NCBI RefSeq assembly: GCF_003731765.1 | Contig: NZ_MOAL01000004.1 | Location: 1,984,001 to 2,048,000, forward strand | DNA length: 64,000 nucleotides | Direction: 5' to 3' | From: Pseudomonas chlororaphis | GTDB taxonomy: Bacteria > Pseudomonadota > Gammaproteobacteria > Pseudomonadales > Pseudomonadaceae | Part shown: piece by piece, positions 44,876 to 53,833 of the stretch | Position numbering within the stretch: position 1 is the stretch's first letter | Layout of the letters: each line of letters starts with the position of its first letter | Position numbers and translations under genes: made by a program | Notes under the pieces: generated by a model | The model's database searches: none | What the model was told of the DNA's origin: nothing | The model's input: the letters and a program-made list of their open reading frames with translations, nothing else

Positions 44876-45916
44876 CTACTGGACGGCTCTTGCATGAACC
44901 CACTTGTTTATCGTTTGAAGGGCGCCTGGTGCGTAGGCATGACGACTTTCCATCAGGAACCTTATCGTGGTGAACCAGGACCATTCGCTGGTGAGTTGCG
45001 TGTTGTAAGATGCGGCCCTCAGTAGCCCATGAGTTGCATCCGGTATGACTTCAATCCGGTTGGCGGGATGGTTGCCCCCAACTGTCTTTCGGTAGAGGGT
45101 TGAGTTGACTTCGGGATCCACATTCAGATCGTCCGCCCCCCACAACGCGAGTAGCGGAATATCGAGCTTTTTTAGGGCGCTGGTCGCATCTTCGTGAAGG
45201 TTGCGCCGCACAAAAGCCCATCGTTCCGGGCTTATACCGTCCAGAAGGGTAACCGGCGGCACCTGCGAAGAGGCAAACAAGCGCTCATCGGCGGCGGCCA
45301 TCTCAGCCATCGTTGTGTCAATGTCACGCTCGGACATCCCTGTGCGTTGCAACCGCGTCCGAGTGTAATAGTCACCTTGCCGTTGCCAGGACACAGCACC
45401 TCCGACAAGCACAAGAAAGTCCGCTTCACCCGACGCAAAGCGGGGCAGTACCCAGCCTGCTTGTGAAAACCCAAGCGCACCGACAGGAATTCCTTGCAGC
45501 TTACTGCGCAGAGCGGACAACGCGCTGCGCGCGTTCACATAGCGATCAGCCATGGACTGGCTGAGCCAATTCCCCGGCGAGTCCCCAACGCCTGGTTTAT
45601 CCCACGAAACCACCGCAATACCTGCATCGAGAAGCGCATTGATGAGGGGATCGTAACCTTGCTGCGACGTGCGATCCTGGGGGCCATCTCCGTGAACCAG
45701 AACGACTGCCGCTGTTGCACGTTGGTCAGGAAGCCAGAGCGTGCCGGCCAGGTGCAGCCCATTTGCGTCGAATGCAAAAGGCTCACTGGTTCTGCGATCC
45801 AGACCATAACTGTCAAGCCGTGCGAGAACGACCAAAGCGATAACCACGATGAGACAGACGACGGAAATCAACCTTACGCGGTAACGCTTCATCCAGATGA
45901 CGTTATGCATAGTCAC
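44876..45916 (-). CDS. Alpha/beta hydrolase, membrane-anchored
   Basis: A 346-residue serine hydrolase. An N-terminal hydrophobic helix (LISVVCLIVVIALVVLARL) anchors or exports it. The oxyanion region is VVLVHGDGPQDRTSQ and the nucleophile elbow is GFSQAGW (Ser), with the acid in LWGADDLNVDPEV and the base histidine in DATHGLLRAA. The start is a GTG with AAGGA 8 bases ahead; ATGs at 45,910 and 45,892 are alternatives. Downstream of the LysR gene in the same direction, with a 26-bp gap. Confidence 0.85.
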   Translation of the reverse strand: MTMHNVIWMKRYRVRLISVVCLIVVIALVVLARLDSYGLDRRTSEPFAFDANGLHLAGTLWLPDQRATAAVVLVHGDGPQDRTSQQGYDPLINALLDAGIAVVSWDKPGVGDSPGNWLSQSMADRYVNARSALSALRSKLQGIPVGALGFSQAGWVLPRFASGEADFLVLVGGAVSWQRQGDYYTRTRLQRTGMSERDIDTTMAEMAAADERLFASSQVPPVTLLDGISPERWAFVRRNLHEDATSALKKLDIPLLALWGADDLNVDPEVNSTLYRKTVGGNHPANRIEVIPDATHGLLRAASYNTQLTSEWSWFTTIRFLMESRHAYAPGALQTINKWVHARAVQ

Positions 45917-45942
45917 TACTTTTTTCCTTTCAAGAGTCCCGG

Positions 45943-46857
45943 CTAACAGGCTCGAATCTCAGTCTCAGTACCAATCCCTGAAGCGACCTTTTCAACGCAG
46001 AGGACTTCGAGCATTACCTGCTCCAAGACGTCAAAGAAACACCTGATATGCGCCTGCTTCAACGCCTGAGGCCGGGTTACCAGATAGACCTCCATATCAG
46101 GAAGTTCAAGTTCCTGGAACAATTCGGTCAGGTTCTTCGCCAGAATACGCGGCAGCACAGCCACGCCCATCCCCTTCTTCACCGACTCCAGTTGTACAGC
46201 GAACGAGTTCACGCTGATTTGAGCACGGTCCAGACCTGCAGCTTTTGCGGCACGCATCTGAGGCAACATATCCAGCGGCGGAAGTAAGGCGATGTTGAGC
46301 GCTGTAGCCGGGGTCACCCCTGGAGACCGCTTCAAATACCCTGCCTCTGCGAAGACGCCGTAAGCAATCTTGCCTATAGGTCTATAAATCAGCGATGGCT
46401 CGCCCAGATGCGCTGTGCGTATCGCGATATCCGCCACACCGCGAACGATCTTGTGAAAGTCGGCGGTGACCAGTAACTCCACGGAGCAGCGCGGATGCAG
46501 CGAAGTAAAACGACTCGCGGCCTCCAACACACAAGAAGAGAAGCCCTCGCCGGTACTGACCAGGACACTGCCATATAACTCTGTTTGCGCCTCGGACAGG
46601 TCCGCCGCCGTTTGACGTCTCAAGCCCGATTCCGCAGCAAGTGCAACTTCCACCAGAGATTGACCCCGCGAGGTCAACCAGCAGCCCTCAACGCCTCGCT
46701 CAACGAGCAACTCACCCAGGGCAGCTTCCAGTTGGGTCAAGCGACGGGACACAGTAGACGCCGCGATACCTAGCAGTTGCCCAGCTTGAAGAAAACTGCC
46801 GCGCCGCGAGACCGCCAACAGCAGACGAAGATCATCCCAGTTTGCCTGCAACGCCAT
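45943..46857 (-). CDS. LysR-family transcriptional regulator
   Basis: A 304-residue regulator. The HTH reads LRLLLAVSRRGSFLQAGQLL, then GIAASTVSRRLTQLEAALG; the co-inducer domain follows from about residue 90. The start MALQANWDDLRLLL has GGAGG 9 bases ahead; extension upstream would overlap the SnoaL promoter. It is divergent from the SnoaL-epimerase pair (116 bp apart), which it probably controls. Confidence 0.9.
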   Translation of the reverse strand: MALQANWDDLRLLLAVSRRGSFLQAGQLLGIAASTVSRRLTQLEAALGELLVERGVEGCWLTSRGQSLVEVALAAESGLRRQTAADLSEAQTELYGSVLVSTGEGFSSCVLEAASRFTSLHPRCSVELLVTADFHKIVRGVADIAIRTAHLGEPSLIYRPIGKIAYGVFAEAGYLKRSPGVTPATALNIALLPPLDMLPQMRAAKAAGLDRAQISVNSFAVQLESVKKGMGVAVLPRILAKNLTELFQELELPDMEVYLVTRPQALKQAHIRCFFDVLEQVMLEVLCVEKVASGIGTETEIRAC

Positions 46858-46973
46858 ACCTCCCATCCTCCGGGGTGTGCATATATGCAAACCTATTATG
46901 CAGTAGTCGCTGTTTTTCAGCCGAGGTCTCAACGGTATATCTACAGCCCCTCGAAACGACTGGAATGGAATGT

Positions 46974-47393
46974 ATGACTACAGGCCCCAACGACTACGCA
47001 GAACGCGCCGCTCGTGCCTTCAATCGCCGTGATGTGGAGTCGATGCTTTCGCTGGTTTGCGAAGACCTCATCTACCTCGATGGCATGGGAATGCAACGCG
47101 GTCGCGAATCCATGCGCAAGCGGGAGACCGCGCTTTTCGAAGCGTTCCCTGATGCCGAAGTGACCTTCACTCCCTTCATCGTCGCTGACGACCGCTTGGC
47201 GCTGACGGCCATGTTAACCGGCACCTTCGCCGCCCCATTGGTACTCCCTGGCCGGGTGATCCTGCCTCATGGGCAGCCAATTACCGTGCACTACAGTGCA
47301 CACTTCACCTTCAGAGACGGTTTGGTCAGCCGGGAAGAGGTCTTTTTCGATAGCGCGATGTTGATGCCGTCAGCCGAACAGCAAGAGGGTTAA
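46974..47393 (+). CDS. SnoaL-like nuclear-transport-factor-2 fold protein
   Basis: A 139-residue cone-shaped single-domain protein. It begins MTTGPNDYAERAARAFNRRD, with FTFRDGLVSREEVFFDSAML near the end, as in polyketide cyclase-like and ester-cyclase-like proteins. It is first of a pair with the epimerase 3 bp downstream and probably acts on a small metabolite. Specific reaction unknown. Confidence 0.83.
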   Translation: MTTGPNDYAERAARAFNRRDVESMLSLVCEDLIYLDGMGMQRGRESMRKRETALFEAFPDAEVTFTPFIVADDRLALTAMLTGTFAAPLVLPGRVILPHGQPITVHYSAHFTFRDGLVSREEVFFDSAMLMPSAEQQEG

Positions 47394-47396
47394 GCC

Positions 47397-48434
47397 ATGC
47401 GCAACGCATTCGTTACTGGCGCAACCGGCTTGCTGGGAAATAACTTGGTGCGGGAACTGGTCGCACGTGGTTACGCCGTCAAAGCTCTCGTCCGCTCAAG
47501 AGACAAAGGTGAACAGCAGTTCAACGACCTCCCAAGTGTGGAACTGGTCGTTGGCGACCTGGCCGACATCGACGCGTTCGCAACCTCACTGCAAGGCAGC
47601 GATACGGTGTTTCATACAGCGGCGTTCTTTCGCGACAACTACAAAGGTGGCAGCCATTGGGAAGAGCTCGAAAAGATCAATGTCGCCGGTACGCGAGACC
47701 TGCTTCACCAGGCCTACCGCGCGGGGATACGTCGGTTTGTCCATACCTCTTCGATTGCCGTGCTCGACGGCGACCCAGGCACCTCTATCGATGAGACATG
47801 CCTGCGGGCCGAAGCCGATGCGGATGACTATTACCGCAGCAAGATCCTCGCCGACCGTGTCGTCTTGACGTTTCTTGAAACTCATCCCCAGATGCATGCC
47901 TGCATGGTTCTGCCCGGCTGGATGTGGGGACCGGGCGATATGGGCCCGACCTCCTCGGGACAATTGGTCAAGGATGTCGTCAACGGCAAGTTGCCCGGGC
48001 TGATCCCCGGCACCTTCTCCGTGGTCGATGCCCGTGATGTGGCATGGGCTGAGATTGCCGCAGCCAAACATGGACGACGAGGGGAGCGCTATCTCGCGGC
48101 AGGTCGAAACTTAACCATGCGCCAGTTGGTACCGGTCCTGGGACGTATAGCGGGCGTCAAAACTCCGGCCAGGCAACTGCCACTGCCAGCGCTATACCTT
48201 TTGGCGGCGGTGCAGGAGGTCTACGCGCGCGTTACCGGCAAGCCCATTTTGCTGAGCATGGCGACATTGCGCCTATTGATACGGGAGGAGCACCGTACCA
48301 GCTTTAACCACCGCAAGAGTGAACAAGAGCTTGGCCTGAGTTTTCGAGTACTGGAGCAGACAATTTCTGACACGGTGGCGTGGTATCGGCAACATGGCTG
48401 GTTTAAGAAAAACAAGGACGAAAACAAACCGTGA
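47397..48434 (+). CDS. NAD-dependent epimerase/dehydratase (extended SDR)
   Basis: A 345-residue extended short-chain dehydrogenase. The nucleotide-binding motif is FVTGATGLLGNNLVRELVARG; active-site text HTSSIAVLDG and YYRSK (Tyr-x3-Lys) are present. The C-terminal half carries no extra domain. Similar proteins reduce dihydroflavonol- or cinnamoyl-like carbonyls; the substrate here is unknown. It shares a transcript with the SnoaL-like gene, and its stop overlaps the GTG of the phosphatase fragment. Confidence 0.88.
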   Translation: MRNAFVTGATGLLGNNLVRELVARGYAVKALVRSRDKGEQQFNDLPSVELVVGDLADIDAFATSLQGSDTVFHTAAFFRDNYKGGSHWEELEKINVAGTRDLLHQAYRAGIRRFVHTSSIAVLDGDPGTSIDETCLRAEADADDYYRSKILADRVVLTFLETHPQMHACMVLPGWMWGPGDMGPTSSGQLVKDVVNGKLPGLIPGTFSVVDARDVAWAEIAAAKHGRRGERYLAAGRNLTMRQLVPVLGRIAGVKTPARQLPLPALYLLAAVQEVYARVTGKPILLSMATLRLLIREEHRTSFNHRKSEQELGLSFRVLEQTISDTVAWYRQHGWFKKNKDENKP

Positions 48435-48652
48435 ACAAGACAATAATCCCGATGCGTCACGGCCAGCCCAATATGGTTCCGACCGAAAAAATCTCAATGC
48501 TCGGGATGAAAGACTGGATTGAGCAATACAACCGATCCGAAATCATCCGCCATACCGCTCCGAACGCCAGCCTGCAACTCGTCGCAACCGCCAAGGTGAT
48601 AGTTTCAAGCAACGCGCCGCGCGCACTGACTGAATCGCCCCGCATTCTTTAA
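48431..48652 (+). pseudogene. Truncated histidine-phosphatase-family gene
   Basis: N-terminal fragment of a phosphoglycerate-mutase-like protein: PMRHGQPNMVPTEKISMLGM, where MRHGQ is the catalytic RHG box. The reading frame runs to SSNAPRAL and then enters an IS-end sequence at 48,631, ending after seven foreign codons. The GTG overlaps the epimerase stop (GTGA), so it was once the third gene of that operon. No longer functional. Confidence 0.75.
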
Positions 48653-48670
48653 ACATCTGCAAGCTCATTT
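48631..48670. mobile_element. Solo end of an IS3-family element
   Basis: TGAATCGCCCCGCATTCTTT and the following CATCTGCAAGCTCATT match the left end of the IS at 35,721 with a few changes. No transposase remains; 48,671-48,905 shows nothing recognisable. Confidence 0.75.
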
Positions 48671-48905
48671 GTGCCTTTTCACAGACCATGGAGCCCCATC
48701 CACGTCTAGTGGATCGCCACACGCGAGTCATATCCGAGTTCATGCTTTGCATGGCTTGAAAAGGATGCCCCCAGCCTAAGGCCAGTGGGCTATTGATGAG
48801 GAAAGCTCCGACCGGACTCTCTGCGATTCGATAGACCGGCCTGAAGCGTTCAGTGGAACGGTGGAAGCGATAAAAAACGGCGTAGGTAGACCAGCCGAGT
48901 GAAAG

Positions 48906-48921
48906 CGGTGAGGGCTCACCG
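48906..48921. terminator. Hairpin downstream of the chemoreceptor gene
   Basis: CGGTGAG at 48,906-48,912 pairs with CTCACCG at 48,915-48,921. It lies about 20 bases after the chemoreceptor stop (minus strand) but its T-run is on the plus side, so its direction is unclear. Confidence 0.35.
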
Positions 48922-48941
48922 TTTTCATTCGGGCAGGGATG

Positions 48942-50885
48942 CTAATAGTTGAAACGACCCACCAGGCCTTTGAGCTGACCAGAAATCTCTATCAATCGAC
49001 CCGAGCCAATCTGTGAAGACTGGGCAAAGCCTTCGACCAGTTGGGCATCGGCATGGATCTGCGCGATGTGCCGATTGATCTCTTCGGCCACCTGGTGCTG
49101 CTCCTCGGCGGCTGTGGCGATCTGGGTGTTCTGGTCGCGGATCGAGTCCACCGAGCCACGGATCTTGTCAAAGCTGTCACGGGCCTGCTGAATGCGTTCC
49201 ACACTGGCGTGGGACACCTGCAGGCTGCCTTGCATCTGCTGCGTGACTTCCTGGGTGCGGCGGGCGAGATTGCCCAGCAAGCTGTCGATCTCGCCGGTGG
49301 AATCGGCTGTCCGACGAGCCAGGGCGCGGACTTCGTCGGCGACCACGGCGAAACCTCGGCCTTGGTCACCGGCGCGCGCCGCTTCAATCGCTGCGTTGAG
49401 CGCCAGCAGGTTGGTCTGCTCGGCAATCGAGCGGATGGTGTCGAGAATGGTGTTGATGTTCTGGCTGTCCTGCTCCAGCAACTGCATGGTCTGGGTCGAC
49501 TTTTGCAGGTCTTCGCTGAGCTTGAGCACGCTGCCGGTGGCTTCGCCGATGTGCTGCTGGCCGTCATGTACGTCGCGGTAGCCTTCGTCGGCACTCGACG
49601 CGGCGGCACTGCATGAACGCGCGACTTCGTTGGCAGTAGCGACCATTTCGTTGAACGCCGTGCTCACCAGCTCCACGGCTTCACGCTGGCGACCTGCGGC
49701 CTGGTTCATGTTGTTGGCCACTTCGCTGGAGTCGGCGGCGGCGGTCTGCAGGTCAGATGAGGCGTTGCCGATGCGCTGCACCAATTGGGCGATCATGCCC
49801 AGGAACTGGTTGAACCAGCCCGCCAGGCTGGCGGTTTCGTCCTTGCCCTGCACCTTGAGCTGGCGCGTCAGGTCGCCCTCTCCTTCGGCGATTTCTTGCA
49901 GGCCGTCGGCCACGCCGCGAATCGGACGCACGATGACGCTGGCAAAGCTGGCGCCTACAATCGCGAACACCAACGCCAATGCCGCTGCAATGGCGGCGAT
50001 CAACCAGGTCAGGCGGGTGGCGTCGGCCATCACTTCATCACGCTTGATCAGGCCGATAAAGCGCCAGCCCAGGTCTTTGGAACTGACCACGTTGGCCATG
50101 TAGGGCACGCCATCAATCTCGATCTGGGTCACGCCGTCGCCTCGCTTGGCGAGTTCGGCGTAGTTGGGACCCAGCTCGGCCAGGGGTTTGAAGTTGTGCT
50201 TGGCGTCGCTGGGGTCTACCAGCACGTTGCCGTTGGCTTCCACCAGCATCAGGTAGCCGCTGTCGCCCAGCTTGATGTTGCGCACCAGTTCGGTGAGCTG
50301 TTTGAGCGACACATCCAGGCCAACCACTCCCAGGATATTCCCGGCGGCGTCGGCAACAGTGTGCACGGTGCCGATCAGCGTCACATCGTCCGGCGCCCAA
50401 TAGTAGGCCCCGGTGCGCACGGTGGCGCCTGGCGCGGCGATAGCCGCTTTGTACCAGGGACGTACGCGTGGGTCGTAGTTGTTCAGTTTGGTGTCGTCCG
50501 GCCAACTGGCGTAACCGCCGTCGCTTAGGCCCAGGGACAGGTAAGCAGTGCTCGGATGGCTTTTGGCGAACTGGTCGAATATCGCCAGCAGTTCTTTGTT
50601 GGTCTGAGTGAGGGGGATTTGCGCGGCTTCGGCGCCAGCGTAGCTCTTGAGGTCTTTGGCCGCGACCACCCGCGGGTCCTTGGCTACGTAGTCGACGTTT
50701 TGGCTGATGCCATCGAAAAACTGCTTCATGCCATTGTCGATCTGGCGGATCTCGCGACCGCTGCTGTCGAGGAAATTGGCCTGGGCCCCCTCTCGCAGAT
50801 TCAGCACCACCAAAACGGCGACCAGGATGACCGGGACGCACGCGATAGCCGCGAACGCCCAGGTCAGCTTCTGCTTGATATTCAT
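48942..50885 (-). CDS. Methyl-accepting chemotaxis protein with dCache domain, amino-acid type (PctA-like)
   Basis: Transmembrane chemoreceptor of 647 residues. Helix 1 covers about 9-29 (AFAAIACVPVILVAVLVVL), the periplasmic dCache domain about 35-275, helix 2 about 290-315 (LIAAIAAALALVFAIVGASF), then HAMP and the signalling coiled coil with the hairpin tip EQTNLLALNAAIEAARAGDQ. The distal-pocket residues of amino-acid receptors are present: YDPRVRPWYKAA (Y, R, W, Y), GAYYWAP and GVVGLDVSL (Asp). It should therefore sense amino acids. No cheR-binding pentapeptide is visible at the C-terminus (LVGRFNY). Monocistronic. Confidence 0.93.
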   Translation of the reverse strand: MNIKQKLTWAFAAIACVPVILVAVLVVLNLREGAQANFLDSSGREIRQIDNGMKQFFDGISQNVDYVAKDPRVVAAKDLKSYAGAEAAQIPLTQTNKELLAIFDQFAKSHPSTAYLSLGLSDGGYASWPDDTKLNNYDPRVRPWYKAAIAAPGATVRTGAYYWAPDDVTLIGTVHTVADAAGNILGVVGLDVSLKQLTELVRNIKLGDSGYLMLVEANGNVLVDPSDAKHNFKPLAELGPNYAELAKRGDGVTQIEIDGVPYMANVVSSKDLGWRFIGLIKRDEVMADATRLTWLIAAIAAALALVFAIVGASFASVIVRPIRGVADGLQEIAEGEGDLTRQLKVQGKDETASLAGWFNQFLGMIAQLVQRIGNASSDLQTAAADSSEVANNMNQAAGRQREAVELVSTAFNEMVATANEVARSCSAAASSADEGYRDVHDGQQHIGEATGSVLKLSEDLQKSTQTMQLLEQDSQNINTILDTIRSIAEQTNLLALNAAIEAARAGDQGRGFAVVADEVRALARRTADSTGEIDSLLGNLARRTQEVTQQMQGSLQVSHASVERIQQARDSFDKIRGSVDSIRDQNTQIATAAEEQHQVAEEINRHIAQIHADAQLVEGFAQSSQIGSGRLIEISGQLKGLVGRFNY

Positions 50886-51103
50886 GACTTCACCTGCGGG
50901 TATTTATAGTTTTGGCAAGGGGAAACGCTAGCGCTGAACGTCGCATGTGTTGTTATGAGGAGATAGAGCCCATGCGTACTCTGAATTATCGACCGCGACG
51001 GTGCGCACTTTAGAACGATACCGGGCGCTTTTGCACGGCGAACTGGACTGCCCCCGCCCCCATAGACATTTTCCAGCCTCAAAGCGAGGCACTTTCGAAG
51101 GCC

Positions 51104-51616
51104 TCAGGACTGGCTTGCCTCACGCGCAGCCTTGACCAACCCCTCCAGCCAATCCTGATGCCCGTTGATCATCGGATTGGGCCGGGCCAGCGCCAGTTCT
51201 GCGGCAGGCTTACCCTTCTGGGTTTCCTGGGTGAGGATGCGCACACGACTGCCCGGCAAATCCTCGATCAGCCAGGCATGGTGCACATCAAGGCGACTAT
51301 CGCCCTCGCCCGCCCAACCGTGCCAGGCAATCCGTGCTGGCTGGCCATCGGCGGGGGCTACGAATTCGTTGCACTGCGCCTCAACCGGAAAGCCGAAGGT
51401 TTCGAAATAGAAGCGCACACCCTTCTTCAATTCAGGACCCGTGCCGTCATGAAACCTTACGTTCGCCGAATTGGCGTAGTAGCTCGGCCACTGCGGCGCA
51501 TGGCTCAGTAACGGCCAGATATCAGCCGTGCCGAGGCCCGCGACGATGAGTTCATTGGAGACAAAGTTTTCGGTGAAGCCAGGCAGATAGCCTTCCGGCC
51601 AGAGGATTTCATTCAT
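51104..51616 (-). CDS. SRPBCC (START-like) domain protein
   Basis: A 170-residue protein with a hydrophobic-ligand-binding SRPBCC fold. It begins MNEILWPEGYLPGFTENFVS; text such as DVHHAWLIEDLPGSRVRILT and the C-terminal helix GHQDWLEGLVKAAREA fit Polyketide_cyc2-type proteins. Start 51,616 is chosen over an upstream codon on ribosome-site and family grounds. It is divergent from the LysR gene 85 bp away, its likely regulator. Confidence 0.83.
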   Translation of the reverse strand: MNEILWPEGYLPGFTENFVSNELIVAGLGTADIWPLLSHAPQWPSYYANSANVRFHDGTGPELKKGVRFYFETFGFPVEAQCNEFVAPADGQPARIAWHGWAGEGDSRLDVHHAWLIEDLPGSRVRILTQETQKGKPAAELALARPNPMINGHQDWLEGLVKAAREASQS

Positions 51617-51701
51617 GATCAGCACTCACAGTTGTTGGACTGACGTCATGCTGGGTGCTAGCGTGAAATAACGCCAATCGCCATCTTTTATCCTGAACAT
51701 C

Positions 51702-52610
51702 ATGAATTCTGATATCAGACACCTCGACTTCAACCTGCTTAAAACCCTCGACGCGCTGCTCGATGAACGCAGCGTCACCCGCGCTGCTGAACGTTTATCG
51801 CTCACCCAGCCCGCCGTCAGCGGCATGCTCACCCGCCTGCGTGAAAGCTTTGGCGACCCGCTGTTCGTACGCGCGCAACGCGGCATGGTGCCCACCCTGC
51901 GCGCCGAGCAGTTGGCGGCGCCGGTCAAGCAACTGCTCAGTGACATCGAACAGATGCTGCAACCCCAAGCCTTCGATCCAGCCACTGCGCAGATGATCGT
52001 CTCGATGGCGTCCACCGATTACGCGTTACGGGCCGTGGTGGTGCCATTCCTCAGCGCCTTACGCCTGCAGGCGCCGAATATCCGGGTGGCCGTGCAGCCG
52101 GTCGATGTTCAACACCTGGCGGGCCAACTGGACCGTGGCGATATTGACCTGGCGCTGATCACGCCAGACAGCACTGCGCCGGGCTTGCACGCGGCGGAGT
52201 TGTTCGATGAGCGCTACGTGTGCGTGATGCGCGCCGGGCATCCTGACGCGGCTGCAAAAACATGGTCGCTGGAGCGCTTCTGCAGCCTTGATCATGTGCT
52301 GGTCTCACCTTCCGGCGGCTCATTTCAGGGCGTGACCGACCAGGCGCTGGCACGCATCGGCCGATCACGTCGTGTGACCCTCTCGGTGACCAGCTTTTTG
52401 GTGCTCCCAGAGATCCTGCGTACCAGCGATCTGATCGCCGTGGTGCCGCGTCGCCTGGCGTTGCATGCCGATGGCCTGGTGATGCTTGAACCGCCGGTGG
52501 AGGTTCCGGGGTTCAGCAAGACCCTGGCCTGGCATGAACGAACCCATCACGACCCAGGCCAGCAGTGGCTACGCACGCTGTTGATCGATACCTGCCGGAG
52601 GCTGGATTGA
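51702..52610 (+). CDS. LysR-family transcriptional regulator
   Basis: A 302-residue regulator. The HTH runs FNLLKTLDALLDERSVTRAA, then LSLTQPAVSGMLTRLRESFG. The co-inducer domain opens near QAFDPATAQMIVSMASTDYA. The sequence resembles the NodD/NahR-like branch (HLDFNLLKTLDALL) that often controls a neighbouring divergent gene, here the SRPBCC gene. The ribosome site is weak. Confidence 0.92.
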   Translation: MNSDIRHLDFNLLKTLDALLDERSVTRAAERLSLTQPAVSGMLTRLRESFGDPLFVRAQRGMVPTLRAEQLAAPVKQLLSDIEQMLQPQAFDPATAQMIVSMASTDYALRAVVVPFLSALRLQAPNIRVAVQPVDVQHLAGQLDRGDIDLALITPDSTAPGLHAAELFDERYVCVMRAGHPDAAAKTWSLERFCSLDHVLVSPSGGSFQGVTDQALARIGRSRRVTLSVTSFLVLPEILRTSDLIAVVPRRLALHADGLVMLEPPVEVPGFSKTLAWHERTHHDPGQQWLRTLLIDTCRRLD

Positions 52611-52657
52611 GGGCGGTTCACCCCATTGATCCAGGGCCCTGGCGACATATTCTTTGG

Positions 52658-52698
52658 CGACCCTGAGGGTCGTTGAAACAGGGTCATGTCCATGACCC
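52658..52698. terminator. Two hairpins between LysR and the MDR gene
   Basis: CGACCC/GGGTCG (52,658-52,663 with 52,667-52,672) and GGGTCATG/CATGACCC (52,681-52,688 with 52,691-52,698) lie between the convergent genes. Neither has a strong T-run. Confidence 0.4.
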
Positions 52699-52707
52699 CA
52701 GCGTTGT

Positions 52708-53709
52708 CTATTTGATCCTGATCACCACTTTGCCTTTGGCGCGGCCTTGGGCCAGGTAGTCGAGTGCATCCTTGGCTTGTTCGAACGCAAAGACCTTGTC
52801 GATCACCGGCCGAATGCGCTCGGACTCGAGCAGTTGGCCAATTTCATTGAGTTGGTCGCCATCGGGGCGAGCAAAGAGGAATGAATACTCCACGTCTTTT
52901 TTCCGCGCCAGCCGCACGATTTTTCGGCTCATCAGCCCGAAGACAAAACCGAGAAAAACGTTCAGCCCACGAGCGCGGGCAAACGCTTTATCCAGCGGCC
53001 CGACCAGGGAGACGATCTTGCCGCCAGGCTTGAGGATGTCGACGGACTTCTCGATCGCGTCCCCTCTGATTGTGCCGAGCACCAGATCGTAGCCGCGCAG
53101 CAGTTTCTCGAACCCGTACTTCTTGTAGTCAATCACCTCATCCGCACCCAGGCTGCTCACCCACTGGACATTGGCGGTACTGGTGTTGGTTGCCACCTTG
53201 GCCCCCAGGTATTTAGCCAACTGGATTGCAAAGGTCCCGATGCCCCCGGAGCCCGCCGGAATGAATACTTTCTGGCCAGGCCGGAGGTCAGCGCGCTCCT
53301 TTAATGCTTGCCAGGAGGTCAGGCCCACCATCGGAATGGAGGCCGCTTGCACAAAGTCCAGATTGGCCGGCTTCGGCGCGGCCAGGTGTTCAGGAACAAC
53401 CGCATATTCGGCAATTGCCCCATTGCCAAGGTCGAACACATTGGCAAAAACCGCATCGCCCTTCTTGAAGCGGGTGACGCTGCTTCCAACCTCACTCACG
53501 ACGCCCGCCAGGTCGCTGCCGATGATGGCTGGCAATTGAAACGTCAACACGGCCTTGAAGATTCCCGTGGGGATCATGTTGTCGATGGGGTTTATGCCAG
53601 CGGCATGCACCTCGACCAAAATGTCGTTGGGCTGCAGTTGTGGGCGAGGAAGGTCGGCAAAGCCGATTCCAGGCGATTTTCCGTAGCGTTTGAACGTAAG
53701 CGCTTTCAT
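52708..53709 (-). CDS. NADP-dependent quinone/enone oxidoreductase (zinc-free MDR)
   Basis: A 333-residue MDR enzyme. GroES-like domain: VHAAGINPIDNMIPTGIFKA and GSDLAGVVSEVGSSVTRFKK. Rossmann domain: VFIPAGSGGIGTFAIQLAKY. No zinc cysteines. Probable NADPH-dependent reducer of electrophilic alkenes or quinones. It follows the alpha/beta hydrolase by 124 bp and may be part of the TetR-controlled cluster. Confidence 0.9.
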   Translation of the reverse strand: MKALTFKRYGKSPGIGFADLPRPQLQPNDILVEVHAAGINPIDNMIPTGIFKAVLTFQLPAIIGSDLAGVVSEVGSSVTRFKKGDAVFANVFDLGNGAIAEYAVVPEHLAAPKPANLDFVQAASIPMVGLTSWQALKERADLRPGQKVFIPAGSGGIGTFAIQLAKYLGAKVATNTSTANVQWVSSLGADEVIDYKKYGFEKLLRGYDLVLGTIRGDAIEKSVDILKPGGKIVSLVGPLDKAFARARGLNVFLGFVFGLMSRKIVRLARKKDVEYSFLFARPDGDQLNEIGQLLESERIRPVIDKVFAFEQAKDALDYLAQGRAKGKVVIRIK

Positions 53710-53833
53710 CGTGCGGTGATTCCGATGGAGTTGTGTGAGGTGTCGGTGAGGCTTGGGTTTGACACGATCCGCTCCAGGCCCCTGCTCTGCCGGGCTATGG
53801 AACTGGTTGTTTGCCTGGCGCCCAAGCGAACGT

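Noticed and set aside
52647..52676. A third att-like sequence reading IFFGDPEGR then stop
   Set aside because: It resembles the LysR tail FFGDPDSL, but the DNA match is poor after the first 15 bases and it coincides with a hairpin (CGACCC/GGGTCG). No integrase start follows.
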